Positions 53,379 to 60,825 of a stretch of DNA of 64,000 nt are shown here, one piece after another. The notes below the pieces were generated by a model, which was not told the DNA's origin, made no database searches, and saw only the letters and a program-made list of their open reading frames with translations. Source of the DNA: Congzhengia sp045576635. GTDB taxonomy: Bacteria; Bacillota; Clostridia; UBA1381; UBA9506. How positions within the stretch are numbered: the stretch's first letter is position 1; every line of letters begins with the position of its first letter. The stretch spans positions 62,001 through 126,000 of the forward strand of contig JAZNGT010000015.1 in assembly GCA_045576635.1 (NCBI GenBank), in the 5' to 3' direction. The position numbers and the translations under genes were made by a program.

Positions 53379-53630
53379 TCAGTTGTTTTCTACATAGTAC
53401 TTAACGAGCGCTTCTAAAATTTCATCCCGTTCAACCTTCATGATGAGTGCGCGCGCATTTTTATGTCCGGTAATATAGGTTGGATCGCCTGAAAGAATAT
53501 AACCTACCATCTGACTGATTGAGTTGTATCCTTTTTCTTCGAGCGCTGCGTACACTTCCATCACGATATTTTTAATCATATCTTCGCGCGTTGCGCCAAA
53601 CTGAAACTTTTGTGTTGCGTTTAAATCCAT
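53379..53630 (-). CDS. ireB: IreB-family regulatory phosphoprotein
   Basis: This is a small substrate of the IreK/PrkC Ser/Thr kinase that affects cell-wall stress resistance in enterococci. The 83-residue protein contains the family signature YAALEEKGYNSISQMVGYILSGDP and RDEILEALVKYY. The N-terminal Thr phosphosites of IreB may correspond to the MDLNATQKF start (one Thr near residue 6). It usually precedes ruvX; here it is alone between secG and queG with its own promoter and terminator. No kinase gene is in the window. Confidence 0.92.
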   Translation of the reverse strand: MDLNATQKFQFGATREDMIKNIVMEVYAALEEKGYNSISQMVGYILSGDPTYITGHKNARALIMKVERDEILEALVKYYVENN

Positions 53631-53660
53631 ACCTTACACCTACCTTTTCTTTCTATTATC

Positions 53661-53689
53661 ATTATACATCAGTTTTAAAATTTATGCAA
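53661..53689 (-). promoter_or_regulatory. Sigma-A promoter of ireB
   Basis: TTGCAT (53689-53684), a 17-base spacer and TATAAT (53666-53661) lie 30 bases before the ireB start. Confidence 0.65.
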
Positions 53690-53730
53690 GAATTATTTTT
53701 ATAAATTTCCCATTTTGACGAAAACAAAAG

Positions 53731-53761
53731 AAAAGCTGTCCCCTTTCGGAAACAGCTTTTA
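53731..53761 (-). terminator. Rho-independent terminator after secG
   Basis: AAAGCTGT and ACAGCTTT form a stem with extra G-C pairs and a short loop. T-rich sequence follows on the transcript. Confidence 0.72.
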
Positions 53762-53785
53762 ATTTGCGTATTGCGTCACACCGGT

Positions 53786-54016
53786 TTACATAAAGAACAA
53801 TACGATAGAGGTTATTAAAAACGCAATCGCAATAACCGATGTCCACTTTTCAAATATTGCATCTAACGTTCTGCCTTTGTTTTTACCAAAGAATGTTTCG
53901 GAGCCGCCTGCAATGGAACCTGAAAGGCCCTGTGCTTTGCCGGACTGCAACAAAACAACCGCGATTAAAATAAGAGACAGTATTAAATGAATGATACGAA
54001 CAATTGTAAGCCACAT
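53786..54016 (-). CDS. secG: Preprotein translocase subunit SecG
   Basis: This is a small membrane subunit of the SecYEG channel. The 76-residue protein has two membrane helices (about residues 5-24 and 57-75) joined by the Gly-rich loop VLLQSGKAQGLSGSIAGGSE, the SecG signature. GGAGGTG precedes the ATG by about 10 bases. It lies 33 bases after rpmE and is probably cotranscribed with it. secG often precedes rnr/smpB in Firmicutes; those genes are not adjacent here. Confidence 0.93.
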   Translation of the reverse strand: MWLTIVRIIHLILSLILIAVVLLQSGKAQGLSGSIAGGSETFFGKNKGRTLDAIFEKWTSVIAIAFLITSIVLFFM

Positions 54017-54049
54017 AGCCTACTACACCTCCATATATACAGAGCAAAA

Positions 54050-54256
54050 TTACTCAGCCTGCATACCAAATCTCTTTCTGAATTTCTCAACACGACCGCC
54101 TGTATCAACGAGCTTCTGCTTTCCTGTGAAGAAAGGATGGCATTTAGAACAAATTTCAACTGTGATGTTTTCTTTTGTTGAACCTGTTTCAATCACTTCG
54201 CCGCAAGCACATTTGATTGTGGTCTGCTTATATTCCGGATGGATTCCTTCTTTCAT
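54050..54256 (-). CDS. rpmE: 50S ribosomal protein L31, zinc-binding form
   Basis: The 68-residue protein starts MKEGIHPEY and carries four cysteines (CAC near residue 16 and CSKCHPF near 36), the C+ form that binds zinc. The C-terminal block GRVEKFRKRFG is typical. L31 bridges the ribosomal subunits. RBS GAGGTG precedes the ATG. A strong promoter and a structured leader lie upstream, consistent with feedback control. The zinc-free paralogue is not in the window. Confidence 0.97.
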   Translation of the reverse strand: MKEGIHPEYKQTTIKCACGEVIETGSTKENITVEICSKCHPFFTGKQKLVDTGGRVEKFRKRFGMQAE

Positions 54257-54298
54257 TTATTTCACCTCTTTCAGACAAGTAAATCTACATCTTTAAAT

Positions 54299-54328
54299 CA
54301 AAATGCATTCGCAAAAAACCGCATTTTG
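54299..54328 (-). promoter_or_regulatory. Hairpin in the rpmE leader, possible L31 autoregulatory element
   Basis: CAAAATGC and GCATTTTG form an 8-bp stem with a 14-base loop within the predicted 80-base leader. L31 leaders that bind L31 are known in Firmicutes; this stem is a candidate, not a confirmed match. Confidence 0.4.
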
Positions 54329-54343
54329 AAACATAACGCTATG

Positions 54344-54372
54344 ATTATAGCACAACTCTTTCCATTTTGCAA
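54344..54372 (-). promoter_or_regulatory. Sigma-A promoter of rpmE-secG
   Basis: TTGCAA (54372-54367), a 17-base spacer and TATAAT (54349-54344) read left. Confidence 0.7.
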
Positions 54373-54431
54373 CAGTTTTTTTCAAAAATTTCGCAAAATA
54401 TTTTAGTTCAATTGTTTTACAGCTTCAAATA

Positions 54432-55577
54432 TTAAATATCAAGTTCTTTTTCACGTAGTCTTTTCGCAATAAATTTATCGTAAAAAACAAGTTTAATCGC
54501 TGCAACAAGCGGTACGCCGATAAACATACCGATAATGCCGCCAATCGTTCCGCCAATTGCAACACCGGCAATAACAAGAAGCGGACTGATGCCGATTCTG
54601 TCAGAAACGATTTTCGGACCAATAAACAAATTATCAATAATCTGCATGCCAATGATAAACAAAAGTACAATAAGTGCTTTAACAGGATTAAATAAAAGCG
54701 CAATTAAAACACTTGGCACAGCACCAATCCAGGGACCAATGTACGGAATCATATTGGTGACAGCAAGGAATAAACTGATTAGCGGCGCAAGCGGAATGTC
54801 AAAGGGTACCAAAACGACAAGTCCCAACACAAAAACAACAAACGCCTGCAAGAGTTTACTGATTAAAAAGTTAAAAAATATTTGATTGACTTCTTTTCCA
54901 CATTCTAAGATATGGTCTGCTCTTTTCACAGAAAATGTCGCATACACAAACCGTTTGGTGTGTCTGAAAAAGTTTTCTTTTCCGAAAAGAAAATATACAG
55001 AAATTACAATACCAAACACAATACGAATCACAGTTTTAGCAGATCCGCTTACAGCATTTGTAACAACACCGCTGAAATGGAATACATCAAACCTCTGTTC
55101 AAACCAACTGTAGAAGGTTGTAATAATTTCAGAAAGGTTTCCGCCAAACTTGCGACCGATCTCAGGGCCAAAAATATCAAACACATCACCCGTCCATTTC
55201 TGGAATGATGCCAGATAATTTGGAAGCAATAGTAAAAACTCGTTAATGCCGCTTACGATTGTCGGAATAATGTTTATTACAAATACAGAAATAAAACCGG
55301 CAACCACAAGATAAACAACTGCGATAGAAAGACCGCGCTTTACTTTTCGTTTTTTTAATGCATCATCTTCTTTGACGATAAAGTGTTCTAAAAAGACCAC
55401 GAGCGGATTTAAAAAATAAGCAAAAGCGAGCCCGTAAACAAAATACGCGATGCAGGAATAGAGTGTAGAAAAAAGACCAGAAAAGGACATGTCAGTTGTA
55501 AAAATCATTTTGCAAAGCCATAACCCAATAAACAAAACCGGCAACACATCTAAATAGCGTATTTTCCATTTCTTCAT
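54432..55577 (-). CDS. AI-2E family (PerM/YtvI-like) membrane permease
   Basis: The 381-residue protein has about eight membrane helices and the family block GPWIGAVPSVLIALL / LAVTNMIPYIGP. Members include YtvI (sporulation-linked in Bacillus), PerM, and sodium-proton antiporter-like proteins; the substrate here is unknown. RBS AAGGAG precedes the ATG. It lies 12 bases after the cwlD remnant and was probably cotranscribed with it. A sporulation role is possible from context but not shown. Confidence 0.85.
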   Translation of the reverse strand: MKKWKIRYLDVLPVLFIGLWLCKMIFTTDMSFSGLFSTLYSCIAYFVYGLAFAYFLNPLVVFLEHFIVKEDDALKKRKVKRGLSIAVVYLVVAGFISVFVINIIPTIVSGINEFLLLLPNYLASFQKWTGDVFDIFGPEIGRKFGGNLSEIITTFYSWFEQRFDVFHFSGVVTNAVSGSAKTVIRIVFGIVISVYFLFGKENFFRHTKRFVYATFSVKRADHILECGKEVNQIFFNFLISKLLQAFVVFVLGLVVLVPFDIPLAPLISLFLAVTNMIPYIGPWIGAVPSVLIALLFNPVKALIVLLFIIGMQIIDNLFIGPKIVSDRIGISPLLVIAGVAIGGTIGGIIGMFIGVPLVAAIKLVFYDKFIAKRLREKELDI

Positions 55578-55589
55578 TTTATCAGCTCC

Positions 55590-56156
55590 TTATTTTTCGT
55601 GAAAGTAATTTATAATACCACAGTAAATTGCCCACGCAACTTGTTTCTGGTAATTTTCGTCTATAAGTTTTTGTTCTTCCTTTTCGTTGGATAGAAAACC
55701 GCATTCTACAAGAACCGCAGGAAGTTTAGCATGTTTTAAAAGATAAATACCGCTATCTGCCTTCTTTTCTATGCGCGGAGAACTTGGGTTTAGCGCATCA
55801 TTGAGATTTTTCTGCAACGCTTTGGCAAGTCGCTCGCTTTCTTTATCATTTGTCGAAAAAAACACCTGCGGACCGCTATACTTTGCATCCGGAAACGTGT
55901 TCATATGTATACTCACAAATGCGTCAGCCTGAAACTGTTCCATCAATTTTTCGCGATTTTTCATATCGGATAGTTTCTTACTTCGGATTGTCCCCTGCGT
56001 ATCGTAAATACCGTTATCATCAGAACGTGTCACAATAACACTTACTGAACCCTGCTCTAAAAATGTCTGGAGTTTTAATGCGATAGAAAGATTTAAATCC
56101 TTTTCCAGTATACCTTTACTTCCAACCGCACCCCCATCCGGTGCACCATGACATGG
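55590..56156 (-). pseudogene. cwlD: cwlD-like N-acetylmuramoyl-L-alanine amidase, 5' end missing
   Basis: The frame covers 188 codons of an Amidase_3 domain and keeps the zinc ligands: His in PCHGAPDGGAVG, Glu in LEKDLNLSIA, His in SIHMNTFPD and Glu in VECGFLSN. The start is gone. The membrane anchor and the IVIDPG strand are absent, and the frame meets a stop codon at 56157. The usual PGHG reads PCHG, so the break is inside this motif. CwlD makes muramic-delta-lactam in spore cortex, and similarity (RKLSDMKNREKLMEQ, DSGIYLLKHA) and the spoVT neighbour support that identity. A short product could start at an internal GTG (56033) but would lack His. The serine recombinase follows directly. Confidence 0.82.
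56146..56156. other. Candidate attachment junction (CCATGACATGG) between cwlD and the recombinase element
   Basis: This near-palindrome of two 5-base arms around one base lies exactly where cwlD coding ends. The expected host sequence for PGHG is CCNGGNCATGG, whereas here TGT replaces GGN. This fits strand exchange at a shared GT (AC) dinucleotide by a serine integrase. It is inferred; the partner junction is not identified. Confidence 0.45.
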
Positions 56157-56186
56157 TTAGAAACAATACTATGCAAGAATAAAAAA

Positions 56187-57731
56187 TTAAAAATTCCAGA
56201 ATATTGTAATTTTTCTCGTTCCGTCTATTACCGGACCAATTAAAATTCTGTCAATCATAAAAAGAACCGAATACGCATTCAATCTGAATTTTTTGGGGAA
56301 TTTTTTGATAAATTCTTTCACATCGCTATCATTCAATAAAGGGGTGTTTTGTTCGATTGACACCACTCTTTTCTCAAGCATCAGGATTTCATTTTTTATA
56401 TCCTGATAGATATCTTGAAACTCCCTTAATTCTATTATACCATCTAATTTGTCTTTGTAAAGTTGTTTTATATTAAGATTCTGTTTCAAAATGGATTGTT
56501 CTATTCTCTTTTTCTCTTCTTGTTGTGTATGAAAAACCGGCATCGTTTTGAAAACATTTATCATTTTTTCAGGATTGTAGTATTTGCAAAGAAGTTTTTC
56601 TGCCTCACGCGTCACCAAATCCGATACTACATCAAAACGGATACTTGCAGTATTTATGCAATGTAAATCACTACATTTTGTTGCTTTGCATTTTAAGTAT
56701 TCATACCTTCCGTCTTTTAAACGATAACTCATTTTCCACATGCTGCTTTTGCAAGTTTCGCAAAAGATTTTGCCTGTAAATATGTGCCGTTTTCCGTTTT
56801 CTTTTTCTACTCTTTCGTTTGATCCAATTTTTTGATTAACCACATTCCATGTAGCAACATCTACAATTGCTTCATGTGCATTCTCTTTTATAATTCTTTC
56901 GTTTTGCGGTATGGTACGTCTTTTTTTGCTTTTGTAACTTATCGTTTCTGTCTTCCTTTGTACAAGTGTTCCTTTGTACACAGGGTTTGTTAAAATCTGT
57001 CTTATCATTGATTCTGACCACATTTCAGATGTTGTTTTACTGTCATGTGTTTTAAAGTTACTGCCGCATATTTTTTTGTATCTGGCAGGCGACGGTATTC
57101 CTTCTGCATTAAGTTCTTTTGCAATTTTTACGTACCCCTCTCCTGTAAGATACAAGTCATAGATTTTACGTACCGTTTGTGCTGCGGTTTCATCTATAAA
57201 AAGTTTTCCCTTTGCATCTTTTAAAAGACGGTATCCATACGGTGCAAAAGCACCTGTAAAGATTCCGTTTTCTTTTTTATGGCGAAGTGTTTTTTTTATA
57301 TTTTCCGACAGGTCTTCCAGATACCACTCATTTACGAGACCATTTATCTGTCGCGATTTTTTATTGGCAAAATCCTCTGTGTCAGCATGGTCTAAAAGCC
57401 CGATAAACCGCACTCCCCACTCTTTAAACTTTCCGTGTATGTAGTGCTCGATAACCTCCAAATCTCGACTGAATCTCGATTGCGTCTTACAAACTACAAC
57501 GTCTATTTTATGAGATTCGCATTCTGCAAGCATTTTCTGAAATTCAGGGCGAGAACTATCAGCACCCGACATGTCTTCATCACAATAAATTCCTTGAATT
57601 TCCCAGTTTTTTTCATGACAGTAAGAGAGCAAAAGGGACTTTTGATTTTGTATACTTTCGCTTTCGTCGTTTTTATGTTTTTTGTTTCTGTCTTCATCTG
57701 AAAGGCGACAATAAATCGCAGCACGCATCAT
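56187..57731 (-). CDS. Large serine recombinase (SpoIVCA-like integrase)
   Basis: The 514-residue protein has an N-terminal resolvase domain (AAIYCRLSDEDR, with the nucleophilic Ser11), a recombinase domain (GYRLLKDAKG onwards, about residues 165-270), a zinc ribbon (FCETCKSSMWKMS...KCSDLHC, about 325-375) and a coiled coil (about 410-460). This layout fits phage and skin-element integrases such as SpoIVCA and TnpX-like enzymes. Catalytic residues appear intact. It overlaps the small upstream gene (ATGA) and ends 30 bases from the truncated cwlD frame, so the element edge is likely within 56146-56187. No cargo is seen. Confidence 0.92.
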   Translation of the reverse strand: MMRAAIYCRLSDEDRNKKHKNDESESIQNQKSLLLSYCHEKNWEIQGIYCDEDMSGADSSRPEFQKMLAECESHKIDVVVCKTQSRFSRDLEVIEHYIHGKFKEWGVRFIGLLDHADTEDFANKKSRQINGLVNEWYLEDLSENIKKTLRHKKENGIFTGAFAPYGYRLLKDAKGKLFIDETAAQTVRKIYDLYLTGEGYVKIAKELNAEGIPSPARYKKICGSNFKTHDSKTTSEMWSESMIRQILTNPVYKGTLVQRKTETISYKSKKRRTIPQNERIIKENAHEAIVDVATWNVVNQKIGSNERVEKENGKRHIFTGKIFCETCKSSMWKMSYRLKDGRYEYLKCKATKCSDLHCINTASIRFDVVSDLVTREAEKLLCKYYNPEKMINVFKTMPVFHTQQEEKKRIEQSILKQNLNIKQLYKDKLDGIIELREFQDIYQDIKNEILMLEKRVVSIEQNTPLLNDSDVKEFIKKFPKKFRLNAYSVLFMIDRILIGPVIDGTRKITIFWNF

Positions 57732-57847
57732 CTTTCTTTTACATCCTTAATGTGCGCCATTATTATTTTTTCCACAAGTTGCTGTATGTTTTTTTCTTTT
57801 GTTTTTTCATCTTCTGATTGAAATTTGTTTTCTACAAGATACTCCAT
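57728..57847 (-). CDS. Tiny gene (39 residues) coupled to the serine recombinase
   Basis: The frame encodes a charged, helical 39-residue peptide starting MEYLVENKFQS and ending HIKDVKER. An ideal RBS, AAGGAGGG, lies 5 bases before the ATG, and the stop codon overlaps the recombinase start (ATGATG). A TATAAT at 57879-57874 could drive both; its -35 box is poor. No homologue is recognised. Such a small partner could be a recombination directionality factor or a leader peptide that times recombinase synthesis. Both are guesses. Confidence 0.7.
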   Translation of the reverse strand: MEYLVENKFQSEDEKTKEKNIQQLVEKIIMAHIKDVKER

Positions 57848-57911
57848 GATTTCCCTCCTTTTTGCTACGCTTTATTATACATAACTTATAAAAAAAATAT
57901 GTCCTGAAAAT

Positions 57912-57943
57912 CAAAAAGGTTGTAGCAAGTCGCTACAACCTCT
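57912..57943 (-). terminator. Rho-independent terminator after spoVT
   Basis: The perfect stem GGTTGTAGC / GCTACAACC with a 5-base loop is followed by TTTTT on the transcript. It isolates the recombinase element from spoVT. Confidence 0.85.
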
Positions 57944-57947
57944 TATA

Positions 57948-58493
57948 TTATTGTTCTATGTGTCTTCCTAAAAATCCGGCAGCAGAAAGGGCAAGTTTTT
58001 CTTCAATTTCTCCCATTTTCGGTGACTGTTCATTTGAGAAAAACACAACCGAACCTATGGTGTCACCTTCTGATACAATAGGCGCTACAATACCTGCATT
58101 ATACTTTTCACTACCTTCTATGACAGGTACGTTTTTCTGTTCCTGTCCTTTGCAAATAAAGGTTGTTTTTTCCTCCATCAATTTTTCAATATCGGAACTT
58201 ACTTTCTTTTCGGAAAGTTCTCGTTTTGGAACACCGGATACAGCGATTACACTATCCATATCAGTAATACAAATCGGAAAACCGCTTGTTTTTGCAAGTG
58301 TTTCTGCATAGTCACCTGCAAATTCACCAAGTTCACCAACAGGAGAATATTTTTTAAATATTACTTCGCCGTCCTTGCCTGTGTAGATTTCTAACGGTGC
58401 ACCCTCTCTGATTCGAAGCGTTCTGCGGATTTCTTTCGGAATTACTACGCGCCCTAAGTCGTCAATTCTTCTGACTATTCCAGTCGCTTTCAT
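57948..58493 (-). CDS. spoVT: Stage V sporulation protein T
   Basis: SpoVT is an AbrB-like regulator of the forespore sigma-G regulon. The 181-residue protein has an N-terminal AbrB swapped-hairpin domain (MKATGIVRRIDDLGRVVIPKEIRRTL region) and a C-terminal GAF-like domain (FAGDYAETLAKTSGFPICI, SVVFFSNEQSP). Length matches the family. The ATG at 58493 has AAGGAG about 11 bases upstream; a much longer in-frame extension to 58631 lacks support. It is divergent from an unknown gene with a sigma-E-like promoter and lies next to the cwlD remnant. Confidence 0.93.
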   Translation of the reverse strand: MKATGIVRRIDDLGRVVIPKEIRRTLRIREGAPLEIYTGKDGEVIFKKYSPVGELGEFAGDYAETLAKTSGFPICITDMDSVIAVSGVPKRELSEKKVSSDIEKLMEEKTTFICKGQEQKNVPVIEGSEKYNAGIVAPIVSEGDTIGSVVFFSNEQSPKMGEIEEKLALSAAGFLGRHIEQ

Positions 58494-58588
58494 ATTTTCA
58501 AAAATCTCCTTTTTTCGTTTGGTTACAAGCCTATTATTTGCAAACTGCATAAAAATATCCAATTTGAAAAAATAAAAATTTTCCAAAT

Positions 58589-58617
58589 GCATTTTTGTTC
58601 TTCCATCCACATACATT
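58589..58617 (+). promoter_or_regulatory. Candidate sigma-E (mother cell) promoter of the gene at 58652
   Basis: GCATTTT at 58589-58595 and CATACATT at 58610-58617 are 14 bases apart. This matches 6 of 7 at -35 and the full -10 CATACANT consensus known for Bacillus sigma-E. AT-rich composition raises the chance-match rate, so it is tentative. Confidence 0.4.
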
Positions 58618-58651
58618 GAGTAAGAAAACAAACAAATAAAGGAGAATGAAC

Positions 58652-59884
58652 TTGAAGCGCGAATACATTGTTTTACTGGAAGATACTTGGTATCATTTTT
58701 TTATAAAACCGTCACGAGGTCTTTGCGTCAGCAAAAGAACAGATGTGAGGTATGTCTTTTCAGACACTCTCCTTCCGGAAGCCATCTCAGATTTTAGTGT
58801 CGTAGCAGCAGAACAAGAAATTCATATTGTCTGTCAGGATAGGAAAGGCTCCATTTACTATATCCGATTTGATGGAGCAAAGAAAACCGTTCACCATCTT
58901 CTTGAAAGCAGGGAAAAAACATCTGCATTTAAAAATATTACACTTGCAAAAATTGGTGAATTTGTAAATCTTTTTTATGTCATTTCGTCAAAAGAGGGAT
59001 TTGTTTTAATTCATCAAATTTTAGGCGAAACGATTTCAAGCCCAAAACCTGTCGATTACACAAAGGATACAAACTTTTCTCTTTGCAATCGTAAAACTAG
59101 CGATTTAACGCTTATTTATCATAGCAAAGAAGGTGTGTTGGGAACTAAAAAATTCAAATGGTCAAAAAAAGAATTTGAACCGTTTTTTCCACTTGAAATT
59201 GGTTGTGACCTCACACACGAAATTGTAACATGTGACAACCTTGATTTTCTTTGTATCGCAGGATATGCTTCATTTGATAAATTTGATAATATTTTATTTT
59301 GTAAGATAAACGAAGAAAAAAATGACACAAATCTTTCTGCCGTTCATCTTGTTTCAGGCACATCAGAAGGCCTTACGTTTTCAAGTTATGACAATTTTCT
59401 GTGTGTGAGTTGGCTGGAAAACGGGCTCGTGATGACAGCAAACTTAACCAAGGATAACAAATGGACAAATCCAAAAAAATACATAAGAGGAAACACGCAG
59501 GAAATCGTGCTGTACCACGTCGAAACAAATTCCGGACATTTCGCCTCATACGGTTACAAACAAGACGGAAAAATCGTTTTATATGTCACTTGTGATATGT
59601 TAGATTCTCTGCCAAAAAGAAAGTCAGAAACGAACGTGCTTCCGCATAAAAAAAACGACGCAGAAAATGCGTCTTATCATGCAGAATATGTGAGGCAAAG
59701 TACGTATTCTCGCGATTTAGAGCGAATACGAGAGTTTTTTACCGTTCGTGACAACGTAACAAAGGAACTGATTAAAAGAATAAATGTTCTTGAAACAAAA
59801 TTTAAAAAGGAAACTGCTATTGCAGAAGACATGGATGCGATAGACCGTCTTGCAGCAGAAGGTACGAATAATATCAAAAATTAA
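58652..59884 (+). CDS. Unknown protein with beta-propeller-like repeats and a C-terminal coiled coil
   Basis: The 410-residue protein is not recognised. Residues about 1-325 alternate short beta strands and Tyr/Phe/Asp-rich turns in repeated units (FVNLFYVIS, TLIYHSKEG, FLCIAGYA, NFLCVSWLENG), suggesting a propeller-like fold. Residues about 330-410 are charged and helical with a coiled coil (ELIKRINVLETKFKKE). It has no signal peptide and no membrane segment. The TTG start at 58652 lies 7 bases from GGAG; an ATG two codons earlier is only 1 base away. It is divergent from spoVT and may be under sigma-E, so a spore-coat-type or other sporulation role is possible. It ends overlapping the convergent SLOG gene by 4 bases. 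Confidence 0.78.
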   Translation: MKREYIVLLEDTWYHFFIKPSRGLCVSKRTDVRYVFSDTLLPEAISDFSVVAAEQEIHIVCQDRKGSIYYIRFDGAKKTVHHLLESREKTSAFKNITLAKIGEFVNLFYVISSKEGFVLIHQILGETISSPKPVDYTKDTNFSLCNRKTSDLTLIYHSKEGVLGTKKFKWSKKEFEPFFPLEIGCDLTHEIVTCDNLDFLCIAGYASFDKFDNILFCKINEEKNDTNLSAVHLVSGTSEGLTFSSYDNFLCVSWLENGLVMTANLTKDNKWTNPKKYIRGNTQEIVLYHVETNSGHFASYGYKQDGKIVLYVTCDMLDSLPKRKSETNVLPHKKNDAENASYHAEYVRQSTYSRDLERIREFFTVRDNVTKELIKRINVLETKFKKETAIAEDMDAIDRLAAEGTNNIKN

Positions 59885-60345
59885 ACAACAAGATACACAA
59901 CTTCTTTATCAATAGATTCAGCATAGCAAGCAGTGTAATAAGAGCCACCCGACGGCCTTTTTACATAAGCAATCACAAAATCAGAGTTATCTACCATATA
60001 GCGATTGCGCTTTTGCATACAGCCATTTTGATAACTTTCACTGACATATGTAACACAGTCCGCGCGTTCTAATATGTATTCATACAAATTTTTGTCGTAT
60101 ACACTCCACTTACTTGACTGATGTTTGTGTGGCGCATCGATATAAAGTTTAATTTCGGGATGTTTTTGTTTTAAAGAAAGTACTGTAAGTGCCGCAATTG
60201 TATCAAAACCTAAGGCGCCACCGTTTCTGAACACGGTGACGCCTTTTGTAATCATTTGTTGAATTTTGTCGCTTAAAGGCGCAAGAATCTGCTTTTCTTC
60301 TGTTTTGCTCAGTTCTCTATGACCGGTAAAACAGCAAGTGCGCAT
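59881..60345 (-). CDS. SLOG-family protein (DUF1273 / YpsA-like)
   Basis: The 154-residue protein starts MRTCCFTGHRELS, with the GGALGFDTIAAL motif and RNRYMVDNSDFVIAYV, typical of SLOG-superfamily nucleotide-binding proteins such as YpsA (DUF1273). The family role is unclear; YpsA affects cell division in B. subtilis. Its start overlaps the stop codon of the CD1247-like gene, so the two are coupled. Its stop overlaps the convergent unknown gene (TTAA). Confidence 0.82.
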   Translation of the reverse strand: MRTCCFTGHRELSKTEEKQILAPLSDKIQQMITKGVTVFRNGGALGFDTIAALTVLSLKQKHPEIKLYIDAPHKHQSSKWSVYDKNLYEYILERADCVTYVSESYQNGCMQKRNRYMVDNSDFVIAYVKRPSGGSYYTACYAESIDKEVVYLVV

Positions 60346-60767
60346 TATTCTTCTCCTTCCTCAAATTCGATTTCGATTCTTTCGTTGCAGTTCGGGCAAA
60401 CCAAAATCTCGTCATCAATCATATCTTCGTCAAAATATACTTTTTCTTTGCAGGAAGGACATTCAACTTCGTAAAAGTCCAAATCCTCATCGTCATCAAA
60501 ATCCTGACAGCCACAATCACAGTCGCAATCGCAGTCACAGTCATCATCGTATAAATCTTCGCAGATATCGTCTAAGCAATCTTCGATATCGTCCAAACGT
60601 TCAACAGTTTCGAGTGCTTCTTCGTCGAGTTCATCAACTGTTGCAGCAATTTCGTCTAAAACATCAATGATTTTAACCAAAAGTTTTGCTTCATCTTTTG
60701 TTTCATCAAGTTTTAAGCCATCAGCCAAACCCTTTAAGTATGCAACCTGTTCTGAAATATATGCCAT
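60345..60767 (-). CDS. CD1247 N-terminal-domain protein with Asp-Cys repeats and a zinc ribbon
   Basis: The 140-residue acidic protein starts with a helical CD1247-type domain (YISEQVAYLKGLADGLKL, about residues 1-65). It then has an unusual Asp-Cys repeat (DDDCDCDCDCDCGCQ) and a C-terminal zinc ribbon (ECPSCKEKVYF...VCPNCNERIEI). The repeat could bind metals or be a disordered linker. The domain is common in clostridia next to efp and has no assigned function. It lies between efp and the SLOG gene and is probably cotranscribed with both. Confidence 0.83.
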   Translation of the reverse strand: MAYISEQVAYLKGLADGLKLDETKDEAKLLVKIIDVLDEIAATVDELDEEALETVERLDDIEDCLDDICEDLYDDDCDCDCDCDCGCQDFDDDEDLDFYEVECPSCKEKVYFDEDMIDDEILVCPNCNERIEIEFEEGEE

Positions 60768-60825
60768 TTCGTTTTTCCGGGCAAATAAATGCCCTCTCCT
60801 TTCAGATTATTGTTGTAATGAAAAA

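Noticed and set aside
57850..57911. Possible other end of the recombinase element carrying the cwlD 5' half
   Set aside because: Only about 60 bases lie between the spoVT terminator and the tiny gene's RBS. No anchor or IVIDPG coding is found, so no attR could be called.
60480..60550. Short tandem repeat as a CRISPR or satellite
   Set aside because: The repeat is just Asp-Cys codons inside an intact frame; there are no spacers.
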